Positions 14,267-22,092 of a stretch of 28,440 nt of DNA are shown in pieces. Where the stretch lies: assembly GCA_002317355.1 (NCBI GenBank), contig DCJC01000044.1:32530-60969 (forward strand), written 5' to 3'. The stretch's first letter is position 1, and every line of letters starts with the position of its first letter. Below the pieces are notes generated by a model. The model ran no database searches. It was not told the DNA's origin and worked only from the letters and a program-made list of their open reading frames with translations. Source of the stretch: Prevotellaceae bacterium UBA1710 (GTDB lineage Bacteria; Bacteroidota; Bacteroidia; Bacteroidales; Bacteroidaceae). A program made the position numbers and the translations under genes.

Positions 14267-14920
14267 ATGGCTTACAATAATACATTCAATAAGGAATCAA
14301 AAGGTAAGAAAGGTGCTGAGCGCAAGATGGAGGCTGCTCCAAAGTTAAAGGATGGATGGGCTGCTGATATCGAAGAGGCTGTTCGCGTTATGAGACAGGG
14401 AGGTGTTATCCTGTATCCAACTGATACTGTGTGGGGTATAGGTTGCGATGCAACTAATGCTGAGGCTGTTAGGAAAGTCTATGAGATAAAGAAACGCGAT
14501 GACTCTAAGGCCATGATTTGTCTTATTGATTCTGACAAGCGTGTATCTCGTTATATCCGCAATGTGCCTGATGTGGCTTGGGATTTGCTCAATCTTCCAG
14601 ATAAACCTACAACTGTCATACTTGATAATGCAAGCGGACTTGCTAATAATCTTGTGGCAGAAGATGGTAGCATAGCTCTTCGTATCACAAAGGAGGCTTA
14701 TTCAAAGGAATTGTGTTATCGTATGCAGAAGCCTATCGTTTCTACAAGTGCGAATGTGAGTGGTGAACCTGCTGCCCAGAACTATCGTGACATTGCTCCT
14801 GAGATTCTTGAAGCTGTGGATTACGTTTGTAAGGCTCGTAGAAATGAGCACGACCCACATGTGCCTTCAAGCATCATCAAGCTTGCAAGCAATGGTGAGG
14901 TTACGGTTATCAGGAAGTAG
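14267..14920 (+). CDS. Threonylcarbamoyl-AMP synthase (Sua5/YrdC family)
   Basis: This encodes 217 residues from ATG 14267; ATG 14327 is an alternative start closer to the conserved domain. The enzyme makes L-threonylcarbamoyl-AMP from Thr, bicarbonate and ATP for the t6A37 tRNA modification. The YrdC core is clear: GGVILYPTDTVWGIGCDATN, the KKRDDSKAMICLI block, PTTVILDN, SIALRITKE and PIVSTSANVSGEPAAQNY. The C-terminal Sua5 domain is absent, so this is the short YrdC/YciO type. The first 30 residues are Lys-rich and low in complexity. The upstream lipoprotein ends 74 nt earlier, so co-transcription is possible. Confidence 0.88.
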   Translation: MAYNNTFNKESKGKKGAERKMEAAPKLKDGWAADIEEAVRVMRQGGVILYPTDTVWGIGCDATNAEAVRKVYEIKKRDDSKAMICLIDSDKRVSRYIRNVPDVAWDLLNLPDKPTTVILDNASGLANNLVAEDGSIALRITKEAYSKELCYRMQKPIVSTSANVSGEPAAQNYRDIAPEILEAVDYVCKARRNEHDPHVPSSIIKLASNGEVTVIRK

Positions 14921-14921
14921 G

Positions 14922-14960
14922 TTTTGAGGTTTTAAGGTTAGAGGTTATTAGGTTAAAGAA
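14922..14960. repeat. AGGTT word repeat between two genes
   Basis: The words GAGGTT, AAGGTT, GAGGTT and TAGGTT follow one another with short spacers between the Sua5-type gene and the ClC gene. This is one of several junction-specific word repeats in the window. Confidence 0.5.
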
Positions 14961-16748
14961 TTGAAGATAGATAAGACCATAGATCAGCTTATTGAGTGGC
15001 GACTAAAGAACGTGTCGGACAAGCAGTTCACGCTTGTTCTGGCTTTCTTTGTAGGTATGCTTGCGGCAATCGCTGCTTTCATTCTTCATTCTGCCATTCA
15101 CTTCATACAGCATACGTTGACTTCGGAGTTCAATATGAAGTCATTCAACTGGCTTTATCTTGTATTCCCTATTGTCGGAATCTGGCTTACCTCGCTCTTC
15201 GTCAAGTATGTGGTGAGGGATAATATCTCGCATGGTATCACCCGAATCCTTTACGCTATCAGTACCAAGCAGAGTCGATTGACGAAGCATAACTGCTGGT
15301 CGTCTGTCTTTGCTTCTGCTATTACCATCGGCTTTGGTGGATCTGTAGGAGCCGAGGCGCCTATCGTGCTCACGGGCTCAAGTATTGCAAGTAATCTTGG
15401 TCAGCTCTTCCGACTCAATAATAAGACGCTGATGCTTCTCGTGGGATGTGGTGCAGCTGCTGCTATCGCTGGAATCTTTAAGGCACCTATTGCCGGTCTC
15501 GTCTTCACCATTGAGGTACTTATGATCGACCTCACCATGGCGAGTATCTCTCCGATTCTTATCGCTTCAGTAACAGCTACTTGCTTCGCCTATATCTTCA
15601 TTGGTAATGAGCAGTTGTTTAGCTTCACGCTTGATAATCCGTGGGTTGTAGAGCGTGTTCCAAGTAATATCCTTTTAGGAATATTCTGTGGATTGGTAGC
15701 ACTCTACTTCATCCGTTCCATGACCGCTTGTGAGAATATCTTCGGAAAGCTAAAGAACCACAGATACGCTAAACTTGCTCTCGGTGGTATCATTCTGAGC
15801 ACTCTTATCTTCCTTTTCCCGTCACTCTATGGTGAGGGCTACAATGATATCAATATTCTTCTTGGAGGTCGCACTCAGGCTGATTGGGATAAGGTGATGA
15901 ACGGCTCGCTCTTCTACGGACACGAGCAATGGCTTATCGTCTATATCGGTATGATTGTGCTGACTAAGTCATTCGCTACGGCTTCTACCAACGGTGGTGG
16001 TGGTTGTGGTGGTACCTTTGCTCCATCACTCTTCATTGGTGCCTTTGCGGGCTTCTTCTTTGCACGTATCTGGAATATGTATGGTATGGGTGTCTATTTC
16101 CCTGAGAAGAATGCCGCTTTGCTCGGAATGGCTGGTGTGATGTCAGGTGTGATGCATGCTCCATTGACGGGTATCTTCCTCATTGCCGAACTCACAGCCG
16201 GCTATGACCTCTTCATGCCTCTTATGATTACTGCCGTGAGTTCTTATCTCACGATTCTTATCTTCGAGCCTCACAGCATCTACGGCATGCGTCTTGCTCG
16301 TGAGGGAAAGCTTATCACTCACCACACCGACCGCGCTGTACTCACCCTTATGAGTCTTGATAGCGTTATTGAGAAGGATTATGTTAGTGTGGATAAGGAT
16401 ATGGAACTCGGTCAGCTCGTTCATGCGCTCAGTAAGTCGGGTAGCAGTCTTCTGCCTGTTCTCGATCGTGCGGGAAATCTTCTTGGAGAGATAGATATGA
16501 ACAAACTTCGTCATATTGTATTCCGTACGGAGTTGTATCATCATTTCCGTGTATCACAGCTTATGACCGACCCTCCAACGCATCTTCGTCTTGGCGACCC
16601 TATGGAGGATGTCGTTAAGGCATTCGACCAGTATCACGCTCATCAGTTGCCTGTGATGAATGATCATAACCATCTCATAGGTTATGTGTCACGCAGTCAC
16701 GTCTATGCTCAGTATAGAAAGATGGTTGCTGACTTGAGTAATGATTAG
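14961..16748 (+). CDS. ClC-family chloride channel/transporter with two CBS domains
   Basis: This encodes 595 residues. It has ten or more membrane helices with the ClC signatures GGSVGAEAPIVLTGSSI (gating Glu kept, GREGP replaced by GAEAP), GIFKAPIAGLVFTIEVLMID and NGGGGCGGTFAPSLFIGAF. The Glu that carries protons in CLC-ec1 (second Glu of IIEEM) is Val here (TIEVL), so a passive channel or a different coupling is possible. The last 130 residues hold two CBS motifs (VSVDKDMELGQLVHALSKSG and LRLGDPMEDVVKAFDQYHAH), which in other proteins bind adenine nucleotides. The start is TTG 14961: a TAG lies in frame 12 nt upstream and the next Met falls in the first membrane helix. A palindromic element begins at the base after the stop. 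Confidence 0.9.
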   Translation: MKIDKTIDQLIEWRLKNVSDKQFTLVLAFFVGMLAAIAAFILHSAIHFIQHTLTSEFNMKSFNWLYLVFPIVGIWLTSLFVKYVVRDNISHGITRILYAISTKQSRLTKHNCWSSVFASAITIGFGGSVGAEAPIVLTGSSIASNLGQLFRLNNKTLMLLVGCGAAAAIAGIFKAPIAGLVFTIEVLMIDLTMASISPILIASVTATCFAYIFIGNEQLFSFTLDNPWVVERVPSNILLGIFCGLVALYFIRSMTACENIFGKLKNHRYAKLALGGIILSTLIFLFPSLYGEGYNDINILLGGRTQADWDKVMNGSLFYGHEQWLIVYIGMIVLTKSFATASTNGGGGCGGTFAPSLFIGAFAGFFFARIWNMYGMGVYFPEKNAALLGMAGVMSGVMHAPLTGIFLIAELTAGYDLFMPLMITAVSSYLTILIFEPHSIYGMRLAREGKLITHHTDRAVLTLMSLDSVIEKDYVSVDKDMELGQLVHALSKSGSSLLPVLDRAGNLLGEIDMNKLRHIVFRTELYHHFRVSQLMTDPPTHLRLGDPMEDVVKAFDQYHAHQLPVMNDHNHLIGYVSRSHVYAQYRKMVADLSND

Positions 16749-16778
16749 TCCCCGTCCCCTTCCCGTCAGGGAAGGGCT
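16749..16778 (+). repeat. GC-rich palindromic element, directly after a stop codon
   Basis: TCCCCGTCCCCTTCCC, then GTCA, then GGGAAGGG. It lies between the ClC stop and the fmt start (ATG 16793) and is shorter and more degenerate than the 8643 copy. Confidence 0.7.
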
Positions 16779-16792
16779 AAAATCTCGTTTCT

Positions 16793-17755
16793 ATGAGCAA
16801 TATAAATAAAGAAAGTTTACGTGTGGTTTTCATGGGTACTCCCGAGTTTGCTGTGGGTACTCTCTCTGCCCTTGTTGAGGGTGGATATAATGTTGTGGCT
16901 GTTGTTACTCAGCCAGATAAGCCAGTTGGTCGTCATGGCTCTGTTCTCCAGCCTTCGCAGGTTAAGCAGTATGCTCTCGAGCACAATATCCCTGTGCTTC
17001 AGCCGGTGAAGATGAAAGATCCTGAGTTTGTTGAGCAACTTCGTAGCTATAATGCAGACTTACAGGTCGTTGTCGCTTTCAGAATGCTTCCTGAGATAGT
17101 ATGGGATATGCCTCGCTTCGGAACATTCAACGTTCACGCAGCTCTTCTTCCTCAGTATCGTGGTGCAGCTCCAATCAACTGGGCTGTCATCAATGGTGAG
17201 ACAAGAACAGGCGTTACGACATTCTTCCTCGATCACGACATCGACACAGGTAGAATCATCAAGCAGAAGCCATTCGACGTGCCTGATGATGCTAATGTAG
17301 AGTATGTATATGATGGATTGATGAAGCTTGGTGCCGAACTTGCCATCGAGACCGTAGATGCTATCATTGCAGGTGATGGTCATGTTGACTCACTTCCTCA
17401 GGAAGATATGATTCCTGTAGGTGAGGAACTCCATCATGCTCCAAAGATTTTCAAGGAGACATGTGAGATTGATTGGACCAAGACCGTGAAGCAATGTCAC
17501 GATTTCGTGCGTGGCCTTTCTCCTGTACCTGGTGCATGGACTAATGCAACTCTCCCTGATGGTCGTGACACCGTGATGAAGATCTACAAGGCTCAGAAGA
17601 CCGACCGCAAGGCCGAGACTCCGGGCATGGTTCACGCAGAGAAGAATCATCTCTATATTTCTGCATCCGATTTCCAATTGGAAATCCTTGAAGTGCAGAT
17701 TGCTGGCAAGAAACGTATGGCAGCAAAGGATTTCGTTAATGGTTTGCTCCATTAA
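16793..17755 (+). CDS. fmt: Methionyl-tRNA formyltransferase
   Basis: This encodes 320 residues. It formylates initiator Met-tRNA using 10-formyl-tetrahydrofolate. The N-terminal Rossmann part has VVFMGTPEFAVGTLSALVEG and VTQPDKPVGRH. The folate and catalytic site is seen as FGTFNVHAALLPQYRGAAPINW (an Asn, His and later Asp triad, with LLPxYRG) followed by GVTTFFLDHDIDTGRI. The C-terminal OB-fold domain includes FVRGLSPVPGAWT and KRMAAKDFVNGLL. Its 3' end overlaps the convergent DUF2520 gene by 20 bp. def is not nearby. Confidence 0.95.
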   Translation: MSNINKESLRVVFMGTPEFAVGTLSALVEGGYNVVAVVTQPDKPVGRHGSVLQPSQVKQYALEHNIPVLQPVKMKDPEFVEQLRSYNADLQVVVAFRMLPEIVWDMPRFGTFNVHAALLPQYRGAAPINWAVINGETRTGVTTFFLDHDIDTGRIIKQKPFDVPDDANVEYVYDGLMKLGAELAIETVDAIIAGDGHVDSLPQEDMIPVGEELHHAPKIFKETCEIDWTKTVKQCHDFVRGLSPVPGAWTNATLPDGRDTVMKIYKAQKTDRKAETPGMVHAEKNHLYISASDFQLEILEVQIAGKKRMAAKDFVNGLLH

Positions 17756-18533
17756 CGGCATCCTCATGGATGCTATCTGCCATTAGTCGGTAGATCTGGC
17801 GGGTTCTCTCGTCGTTGATGAGGGCTATCTGGGCATCCATGATAGTCTTGTCGTATCTCACCATAGGACCAGTCTGGGCCTTGCGGGGAGATAGCTCCTT
17901 TACTTTATTGGCAGTTTCCTGAATGAGAGGGAGGTAGAGAGAGAAGTCGATACCTTCCTCTTCAAGTACGCGCTCGGCAAGACGATAGCAATGGTTCACT
18001 AAGTTACATGAAAACACAGCTGCGAGGTGCAGTTTCTTGCGCTTTCCCGATGAGGCTTCCACCACATTATCCGATACCCTTGATGCCAGTTCCATTATCA
18101 CCTCAAGAGTGTCCTTTTCCGATGCCTCTATAAAACAAGGTATCTCACGGAAATTAACGCTCCTACCCTTTGAGAATGTCTGCATAGGGTAGAGAACTCC
18201 GTAGTTGGTGTCTGTGTACTCAGCAAAGACACTCATGGGAACACTACCAGCCGTGTGTAATAGGATAGGGTGGTGGGTGTTGGATGATAGGTGTTGGGTT
18301 AGCTGTGAGATAAGAGAAGGCAGAGCATCATCCTTTACCGAGAAAATATAGACATCAGCATCTGTGCGTATATCACTGATGCTGATGCATGATGCACATT
18401 GGAGTTTGTTGGCAAGTGCCTGCGCATTCTCCTGAGTGCGACTGAAAATCTGTATGATATCCTCACCTGCAGCCTTGAGAGCTTGAGAGAGGTGTGTGGC
18501 AAGGTTTCCCGAGCCGATAAATACTATTCGCAT
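17736..18533 (-). CDS. Rossmann-fold DUF2520 oxidoreductase-like protein (candidate ketopantoate reductase)
   Basis: This encodes 265 residues. The N-terminal NAD(P)-binding motif MRIVFIGSGNLATHLSQAL (G-S-G-N-L-A) is followed by IIQIFSRTQENA, DVYIFSVKDDALPSLI and LLHTAGSVP. The C-terminal helical DUF2520 half contains GVLYPMQTFSKGR, KKLHLAAVFSCNLVNHCYRL and RKAQTGPMVRYDKTIMDAQ. The family resembles ProC, 6-phosphogluconate dehydrogenase and ketopantoate reductase. It is the last gene on the strand that carries panB-panC-panD-coaBC-coaX, 62 nt after coaX, and no panE-like gene is in the run. Reduction of ketopantoate is an inference from that context. Residues about 79-94 (LTQHLSSNTHHPILLH) include a word repeat and may be an in-frame insertion. 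Confidence 0.82.
   Translation of the reverse strand: MRIVFIGSGNLATHLSQALKAAGEDIIQIFSRTQENAQALANKLQCASCISISDIRTDADVYIFSVKDDALPSLISQLTQHLSSNTHHPILLHTAGSVPMSVFAEYTDTNYGVLYPMQTFSKGRSVNFREIPCFIEASEKDTLEVIMELASRVSDNVVEASSGKRKKLHLAAVFSCNLVNHCYRLAERVLEEEGIDFSLYLPLIQETANKVKELSPRKAQTGPMVRYDKTIMDAQIALINDERTRQIYRLMADSIHEDAVNGANH
18258..18302 (-). repeat. ACACC word repeat inside the DUF2520 gene
   Basis: On the minus strand the coding sequence reads AACCCAACACCTATCATCC followed by AACACCCACCACCC. These are the same words as the tandem ACACCTATCACC units at 1200-1225. The encoded peptide TQHLSSNTHHPI falls between two conserved blocks. Confidence 0.55.
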
Positions 18534-18595
18534 TTGCTATTATCGTCAGTTCAGCACCAACGGTGCGTATTATAATGTCGAAGTGATATTGCTTT

Positions 18596-19375
18596 CTATT
18601 CTGTACACCTACTTATTCCCTTAAACTGAAGGTATGGATCTACCGTGATTTTATGATTGCAGTAAGGAATGATCTGACGCGCATTTCCACCTGTAGCAAT
18701 AATCTTCACGTCCTTGCCAAGGGTTGGGAGAATGCGGTCTATGAGACCGTCAATCATTGATGCAGTACCATAAACAATGCCGCTCTGCATACACTCCAAG
18801 GTGTTACGGCCAATCATGTTGCGAGGCTTCTCGATGTTCACGGTTGGGAGCTGTGAAGCCTTGGTGCTGAGTGCCTTGAGAGATGTCTTCACGCCAGGAA
18901 TAATCATACCACCGATAAACACGCCCTCATCGTTAATTACTCCTACGGTTGTTGCTGTTCCCATATCGATGACGATAGCAGGGGCACCGTAGCAGCAACG
19001 CGCACCGATAGCATCAGCCAGACGGTCCTTACCGAGCTGTGAAGGTGATTCTATCTGGATGCTGATAACCTTCATGGCATCCTCAAGACTGAAGAAATGA
19101 GGTGTTACTCCAGTCACATCGAAGATAGCCTGAGACAACTTGTCGTTTATCTCAGGAACGACGGAAGAGATGACGATACTGTCAATCTTCTCTATAGTTC
19201 CATCCTTCTGAAGAAGTCCGAAGTTATAGAGTCCGGCACGTATCTCGCGACGGAAGAAACTGATAGTCTCGTGCTTCCTTGTCATCAGGCGCCAAGTGTC
19301 CTTGATATTGCCTTCTGCGTCAGAATGGGCGATGACTACAGTAGAGTTTCCTATGTCAAGAAGCAGACGGTTCAT
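18596..19375 (-). CDS. coaX: Type III pantothenate kinase
   Basis: This encodes 259 residues. It phosphorylates pantothenate, the first committed step to CoA, and is feedback-insensitive in characterised type III enzymes. ASKHA-fold motifs are visible: LLLDIGNSTVVIAHSD (phosphate 1), AIVIDMGTATTVGVINDEGV (phosphate 2), FIGGMIIPGVKTSLKALS and IIATGGNARQI (adenosine). The start overlaps the coaBC stop by 4 nt (ATGA), a sign of one operon and coupled translation. Confidence 0.95.
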   Translation of the reverse strand: MNRLLLDIGNSTVVIAHSDAEGNIKDTWRLMTRKHETISFFRREIRAGLYNFGLLQKDGTIEKIDSIVISSVVPEINDKLSQAIFDVTGVTPHFFSLEDAMKVISIQIESPSQLGKDRLADAIGARCCYGAPAIVIDMGTATTVGVINDEGVFIGGMIIPGVKTSLKALSTKASQLPTVNIEKPRNMIGRNTLECMQSGIVYGTASMIDGLIDRILPTLGKDVKIIATGGNARQIIPYCNHKITVDPYLQFKGISRCTE

Positions 19376-20643
19376 AGTGAGTTGATTATTTCATTGAGAA
19401 TAAGGTCTGCTGTCTCTTCCTTTGAGCAGAGAGGCAGTTCCTTTACCATGCTCTGTGAGATGAGCGTTACCTGATTGGTGTCAACGGCGAAGCCAGTAAC
19501 ACCCTTCGCGATGGTGTTGGCGCAGATGAGGTCGGCATTCTTCTTCGTGAGTTTAGCGCGTGAGTTCTCTATCAGGTTCTCTGTCTCCATAGAGAAACCT
19601 ACGAGCATCTGTCCCTGAGGCTTGTGCTCACCAAGATATTTGAGGATATCCTGAGTGCGAGTAAGTGGAATGCTGAGGTCATCGTCTTTCTTCTTCATCT
19701 TCTGCGAAGAATAGTTGGCTGGGGTGTAATCGGCTACGGCGCTGCACATGATGATGATGTCCTTGTCTGAACTTCTCTCGGTCACCTCTCTATACATATC
19801 CGCAGCGCTCTCTATGTCCACCACGTTGATACCTGCATAAGCCTGAATATTCACTGGACCTGATACAAGTGTCACCTCCGCACCTCTGAGAGCAGCCATC
19901 TTTGCGATAGCGTAGCCCATCTTACCCGAAGAGTGGTTGGTGATGTAGCGCACAGGGTCGATGCTCTCCTGAGTAGGACCAGCCGTGATGAGAACGCGCT
20001 TGCCCTTCATATCCTTCTCACGAGCCACGGCAACCATGATATGCTGAAGGAGAGTCTCTTCTGATGGCATCTTACCGCTACCAGTATCACCACAAGCCAA
20101 TCGACCTGATGCAGGTTGGATGATGCTGTAGCCATAGTGCTCAAGCTTCTTCAGGTTATCCTGAAGGATAGGATTCTCCCACATATTTGTATTCATAGCA
20201 GGAGCGATGAGCTTAGGTGCCTTTGTCGCGAAGATAGTTGTGGTGAGCATATCATCGCAGATACCAGATGAAATCTTACCTATGACATTAGCCGAGGCCG
20301 GAGCCACGAGGAAGAGGTTGGCACGCTTTGCAAGTGCCACATGCTCCACCTGAAACTCGAAGTTCCTGTCGAATGTATCCACGAGGCATTTATTGCCTGT
20401 TAGTGTCTCGAAGGTTGTAGGCGTGATGAAGTTGCACGCATTCTTTGTCATGATGACATGCACGGTAGCATGCTGCTTGACAAGCATGGATGCAAGATTG
20501 GCAATCTTATAGGCTGCTATGCTGCCTGTAACGCCGAGGACTATGGTCTTACCTGACAGGAGACCCACCCCCTGCCCCTCCCGTGAAGGGAGGGGAGTAG
20601 TTTGTCTTTCTATCTTATTGTCAATCTTGTTGCTTTCTTTCAT
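19372..20643 (-). CDS. coaBC: Bifunctional CoaBC (phosphopantothenoylcysteine synthetase/decarboxylase) with repeat-encoded N-terminus
   Basis: This encodes 423 residues. The CoaC half (FMN-dependent decarboxylase) begins at GKTIVLGVTGSIAAYK and has AKRANLFLVAPASANVIGK, APAMNTNMWENP and RLACGDTGSGKMP with the active-site Cys. The CoaB half (CTP-dependent ligase) begins at KRVLITAGPTQESIDPVRYI and contains NHSSGKMGYAIAK. It joins 4'-phosphopantothenate to Cys and decarboxylates the product. Residues 15-28 (TTPLPSREGQGVGL) are the translation of a GC-rich palindromic element, so about 29 residues before the normal fold come from the element and its spacer. ATG 20643 is the only upstream start; L29 (CTG) or later codons are not normal starts. 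Confidence 0.95.
   Translation of the reverse strand: MKESNKIDNKIERQTTPLPSREGQGVGLLSGKTIVLGVTGSIAAYKIANLASMLVKQHATVHVIMTKNACNFITPTTFETLTGNKCLVDTFDRNFEFQVEHVALAKRANLFLVAPASANVIGKISSGICDDMLTTTIFATKAPKLIAPAMNTNMWENPILQDNLKKLEHYGYSIIQPASGRLACGDTGSGKMPSEETLLQHIMVAVAREKDMKGKRVLITAGPTQESIDPVRYITNHSSGKMGYAIAKMAALRGAEVTLVSGPVNIQAYAGINVVDIESAADMYREVTERSSDKDIIIMCSAVADYTPANYSSQKMKKKDDDLSIPLTRTQDILKYLGEHKPQGQMLVGFSMETENLIENSRAKLTKKNADLICANTIAKGVTGFAVDTNQVTLISQSMVKELPLCSKEETADLILNEIINSL
20562..20601 (+). repeat. GC-rich palindromic element inside the coaBC 5' coding region
   Basis: GACCCACCCCCTGCCCCTCC, C, GTGAA and GGGAGGGGAGTAG. It is antisense to coaBC, read in frame as TTPLPSREGQGVGL, and inverted relative to the copy at 20657-20697. 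Confidence 0.88.
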
Positions 20644-20656
20644 AATTGAAAATACT

Positions 20657-20697
20657 AATTACTCCCCTCCCTTTATGGGAGGGGCTGGGGGTGGGTC
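20657..20697 (-). repeat. GC-rich palindromic element, 2 nt after the panD stop
   Basis: On the minus strand it reads GACCCACCCCCAGCCCCTCC, C, ATAAA, GGGAGGGGAGTAA, starting 2 nt after the panD TAA. Confidence 0.88.
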
Positions 20698-20699
20698 TT

Positions 20700-21092
20700 T
20701 TACTCCTGCTCCTCCAACCTTCCGTGCTTCTCGTAGTTTGCCTTGCGCACGATGTTGTTCTTATCGTCAACAAAGAGGACGCTTGGCTTATGAGTAGCAG
20801 CTTCTTGAGGAGTCATGTTGGCATAAGCCATGATAATCACCTTATCGCCAACGCTGACGCACTTTGCAGCAGCGCCGTTGAGGCAGATGATACCTGAGCC
20901 CTCTTCACCAGCGATGGTGTAGGTCTCAAAGCGATTGCCGTTGTTGATATCGACAATCTGCACTTTCTCATATTCAAGAATGCCCGACTCACGGAGCAGT
21001 TTTGTATCTATGGTTACGCTACCTACATAGTCGAGGTCTGCCTGTGTAACTGTGGCACGGTGGATCTTCGCTTTAAGTAATGTGATGTCCAT
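20700..21092 (-). CDS. panD: Aspartate 1-decarboxylase
   Basis: This encodes 130 residues. It makes beta-alanine from aspartate for pantothenate. The enzyme is a pyruvoyl protein: self-cleavage should occur between Gly24 and Ser25 in DYVGSVTIDTKLL. The other conserved blocks are KIHRATVTQADLDY, NNGNRFETYTI, GSGIICLNGAAAKCVSVGDKV and IIMAYANM. It lies between panC and coaBC on the same strand. The spacer to panC holds an AT-rich hairpin. Confidence 0.95.
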   Translation of the reverse strand: MDITLLKAKIHRATVTQADLDYVGSVTIDTKLLRESGILEYEKVQIVDINNGNRFETYTIAGEEGSGIICLNGAAAKCVSVGDKVIIMAYANMTPQEAATHKPSVLFVDDKNNIVRKANYEKHGRLEEQE

Positions 21093-21199
21093 ATTTTTTA
21101 AAGTGAAAAATAAAAAATTAAAAGTGAAAAATACAGATTACGTTTTTTGGGGGGCAATACTGATCTGTATTTCCTTATTTTTCATTGTTCATTTTTTAT
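21093..21199 (-). repeat. AT-rich word repeat and hairpin between panC and panD
   Basis: AAAGTGAAAAAT and AATTAAAAGTGAAAAAT words repeat here, as at 6208-6302. A perfect 10-bp stem AAATACAGAT (21129-21138) / ATCTGTATTT (21163-21172) encloses a run of six G and six T. In the minus-strand transcript the stem is followed by TTTTTCACTTTT, so partial termination or processing between panC and panD is possible. Confidence 0.55.
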
Positions 21200-22039
21200 T
21201 TAACAGATGAAATTATCAATCAGACGTGTCTTGCCGATGTAAACGGCGATAGCCACGAGTGTCTCGCCCTGAATAGTGTCAACGCGCTGGATGTTCTCGA
21301 AGTCAACAACCTCTACGTAGTCAACGCGTGCAAGAGGCTCGGTCTCGAGGTTTGTCTTGATGATGTCGATAATCTTCTTGGCATCCTTCTCGCCAGCCTC
21401 GATGGCTGCCTTACCCTTGTTCAAGCTCTTTGAGAGGATGAGGGCTGCCTGACGCTCCTCTGCTGAGAGGTATGTGTTACGGCTTGACTTAGCCAGACCG
21501 TCTTCCTCGCGGATGATAGGGCAAGGAACGATCTCGAGAGGGAAGTTAAGGTCGCGAACGAAGCGACGGATAGTAGCCAACTGCTGAGCATCCTTCTGAC
21601 CGAAGTATGCACGGTCAGGGCAAACGATGTTGAAGAGCTTGCCTACTACGGTACATACACCACGGAAGTGGATAGGACGAACGGCACCGCAGAGCAGTTC
21701 TGTTGTCTCTGTTGTGTCGATGAATGAGGTGAAATGACCTGGATACATCTCTGCTGGTTCTGGATTGAAGATGAGGTCGCCGCCGCAGTTCTCTACGAGT
21801 GCCTTATCGCGCTCAAGGTCGCGTGGGTATGCCTCAAGATCCTCATTAGGACCAAACTGTATTGGGTTCACGAATACCGATACAACGGTGCGGTCATTCT
21901 GACTCACAGACTTCTCGATAAGGCTTCCGTGACCTTCGTGAAGGAATCCCATTGTAGGAACGAGACCTACTGTGAGGCCTTCCTTACGCCATGCTGATAC
22001 TATCTCTCTTACCTCTTTAACTGTTTTTACTACTTTCAT
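21200..22039 (-). CDS. panC: Pantothenate synthetase (pantoate-beta-alanine ligase)
   Basis: This encodes 279 residues. It condenses pantoate and beta-alanine with ATP. The nucleotidyltransferase HIGH motif is HEGH (residues 34-37) within GLVPTMGFLHEGHGSLI. Other conserved blocks are VFVNPIQFGPNEDLEAYPRD, FRGVCTVVGKLFNIV, YFGQKDAQQLATIRR and GLAKSSRNTYLS (usual form GLAMSSRN). It follows panB after 53 nt filled with CAATTAT and TCGA word repeats. Confidence 0.95.
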   Translation of the reverse strand: MKVVKTVKEVREIVSAWRKEGLTVGLVPTMGFLHEGHGSLIEKSVSQNDRTVVSVFVNPIQFGPNEDLEAYPRDLERDKALVENCGGDLIFNPEPAEMYPGHFTSFIDTTETTELLCGAVRPIHFRGVCTVVGKLFNIVCPDRAYFGQKDAQQLATIRRFVRDLNFPLEIVPCPIIREEDGLAKSSRNTYLSAEERQAALILSKSLNKGKAAIEAGEKDAKKIIDIIKTNLETEPLARVDYVEVVDFENIQRVDTIQGETLVAIAVYIGKTRLIDNFIC

Positions 22040-22092
22040 ATTGCGATGTTTCGAGATTTCGATTCTCGACCTTAATTATCAATTTTCAATTA
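22040..22092. repeat. Word repeats between panB and panC
   Basis: TTTCGAGATTTCGATTCTCG is followed by overlapping AATTATCAATT units up to and into the 3' end of panB. The TCGAAATCTCGA words recur in inverse orientation at 24029-24110. Confidence 0.55.

Larger units (their letters stand above)
20562..20697 (-). mobile_element. Cargo-less inverted pair of palindromic elements between panD and coaBC
   Basis: Two 40-bp elements face outward, separated by about 55 bp that contains only the coaBC start codon and 14 codons. The architecture equals that of 8643-9200 without the DUF559 gene. The outer edges lie 2 nt after the panD stop and just before the conserved CoaBC fold. In mRNA the arms could pair with each other and place the coaBC start in the loop. 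Confidence 0.5.
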
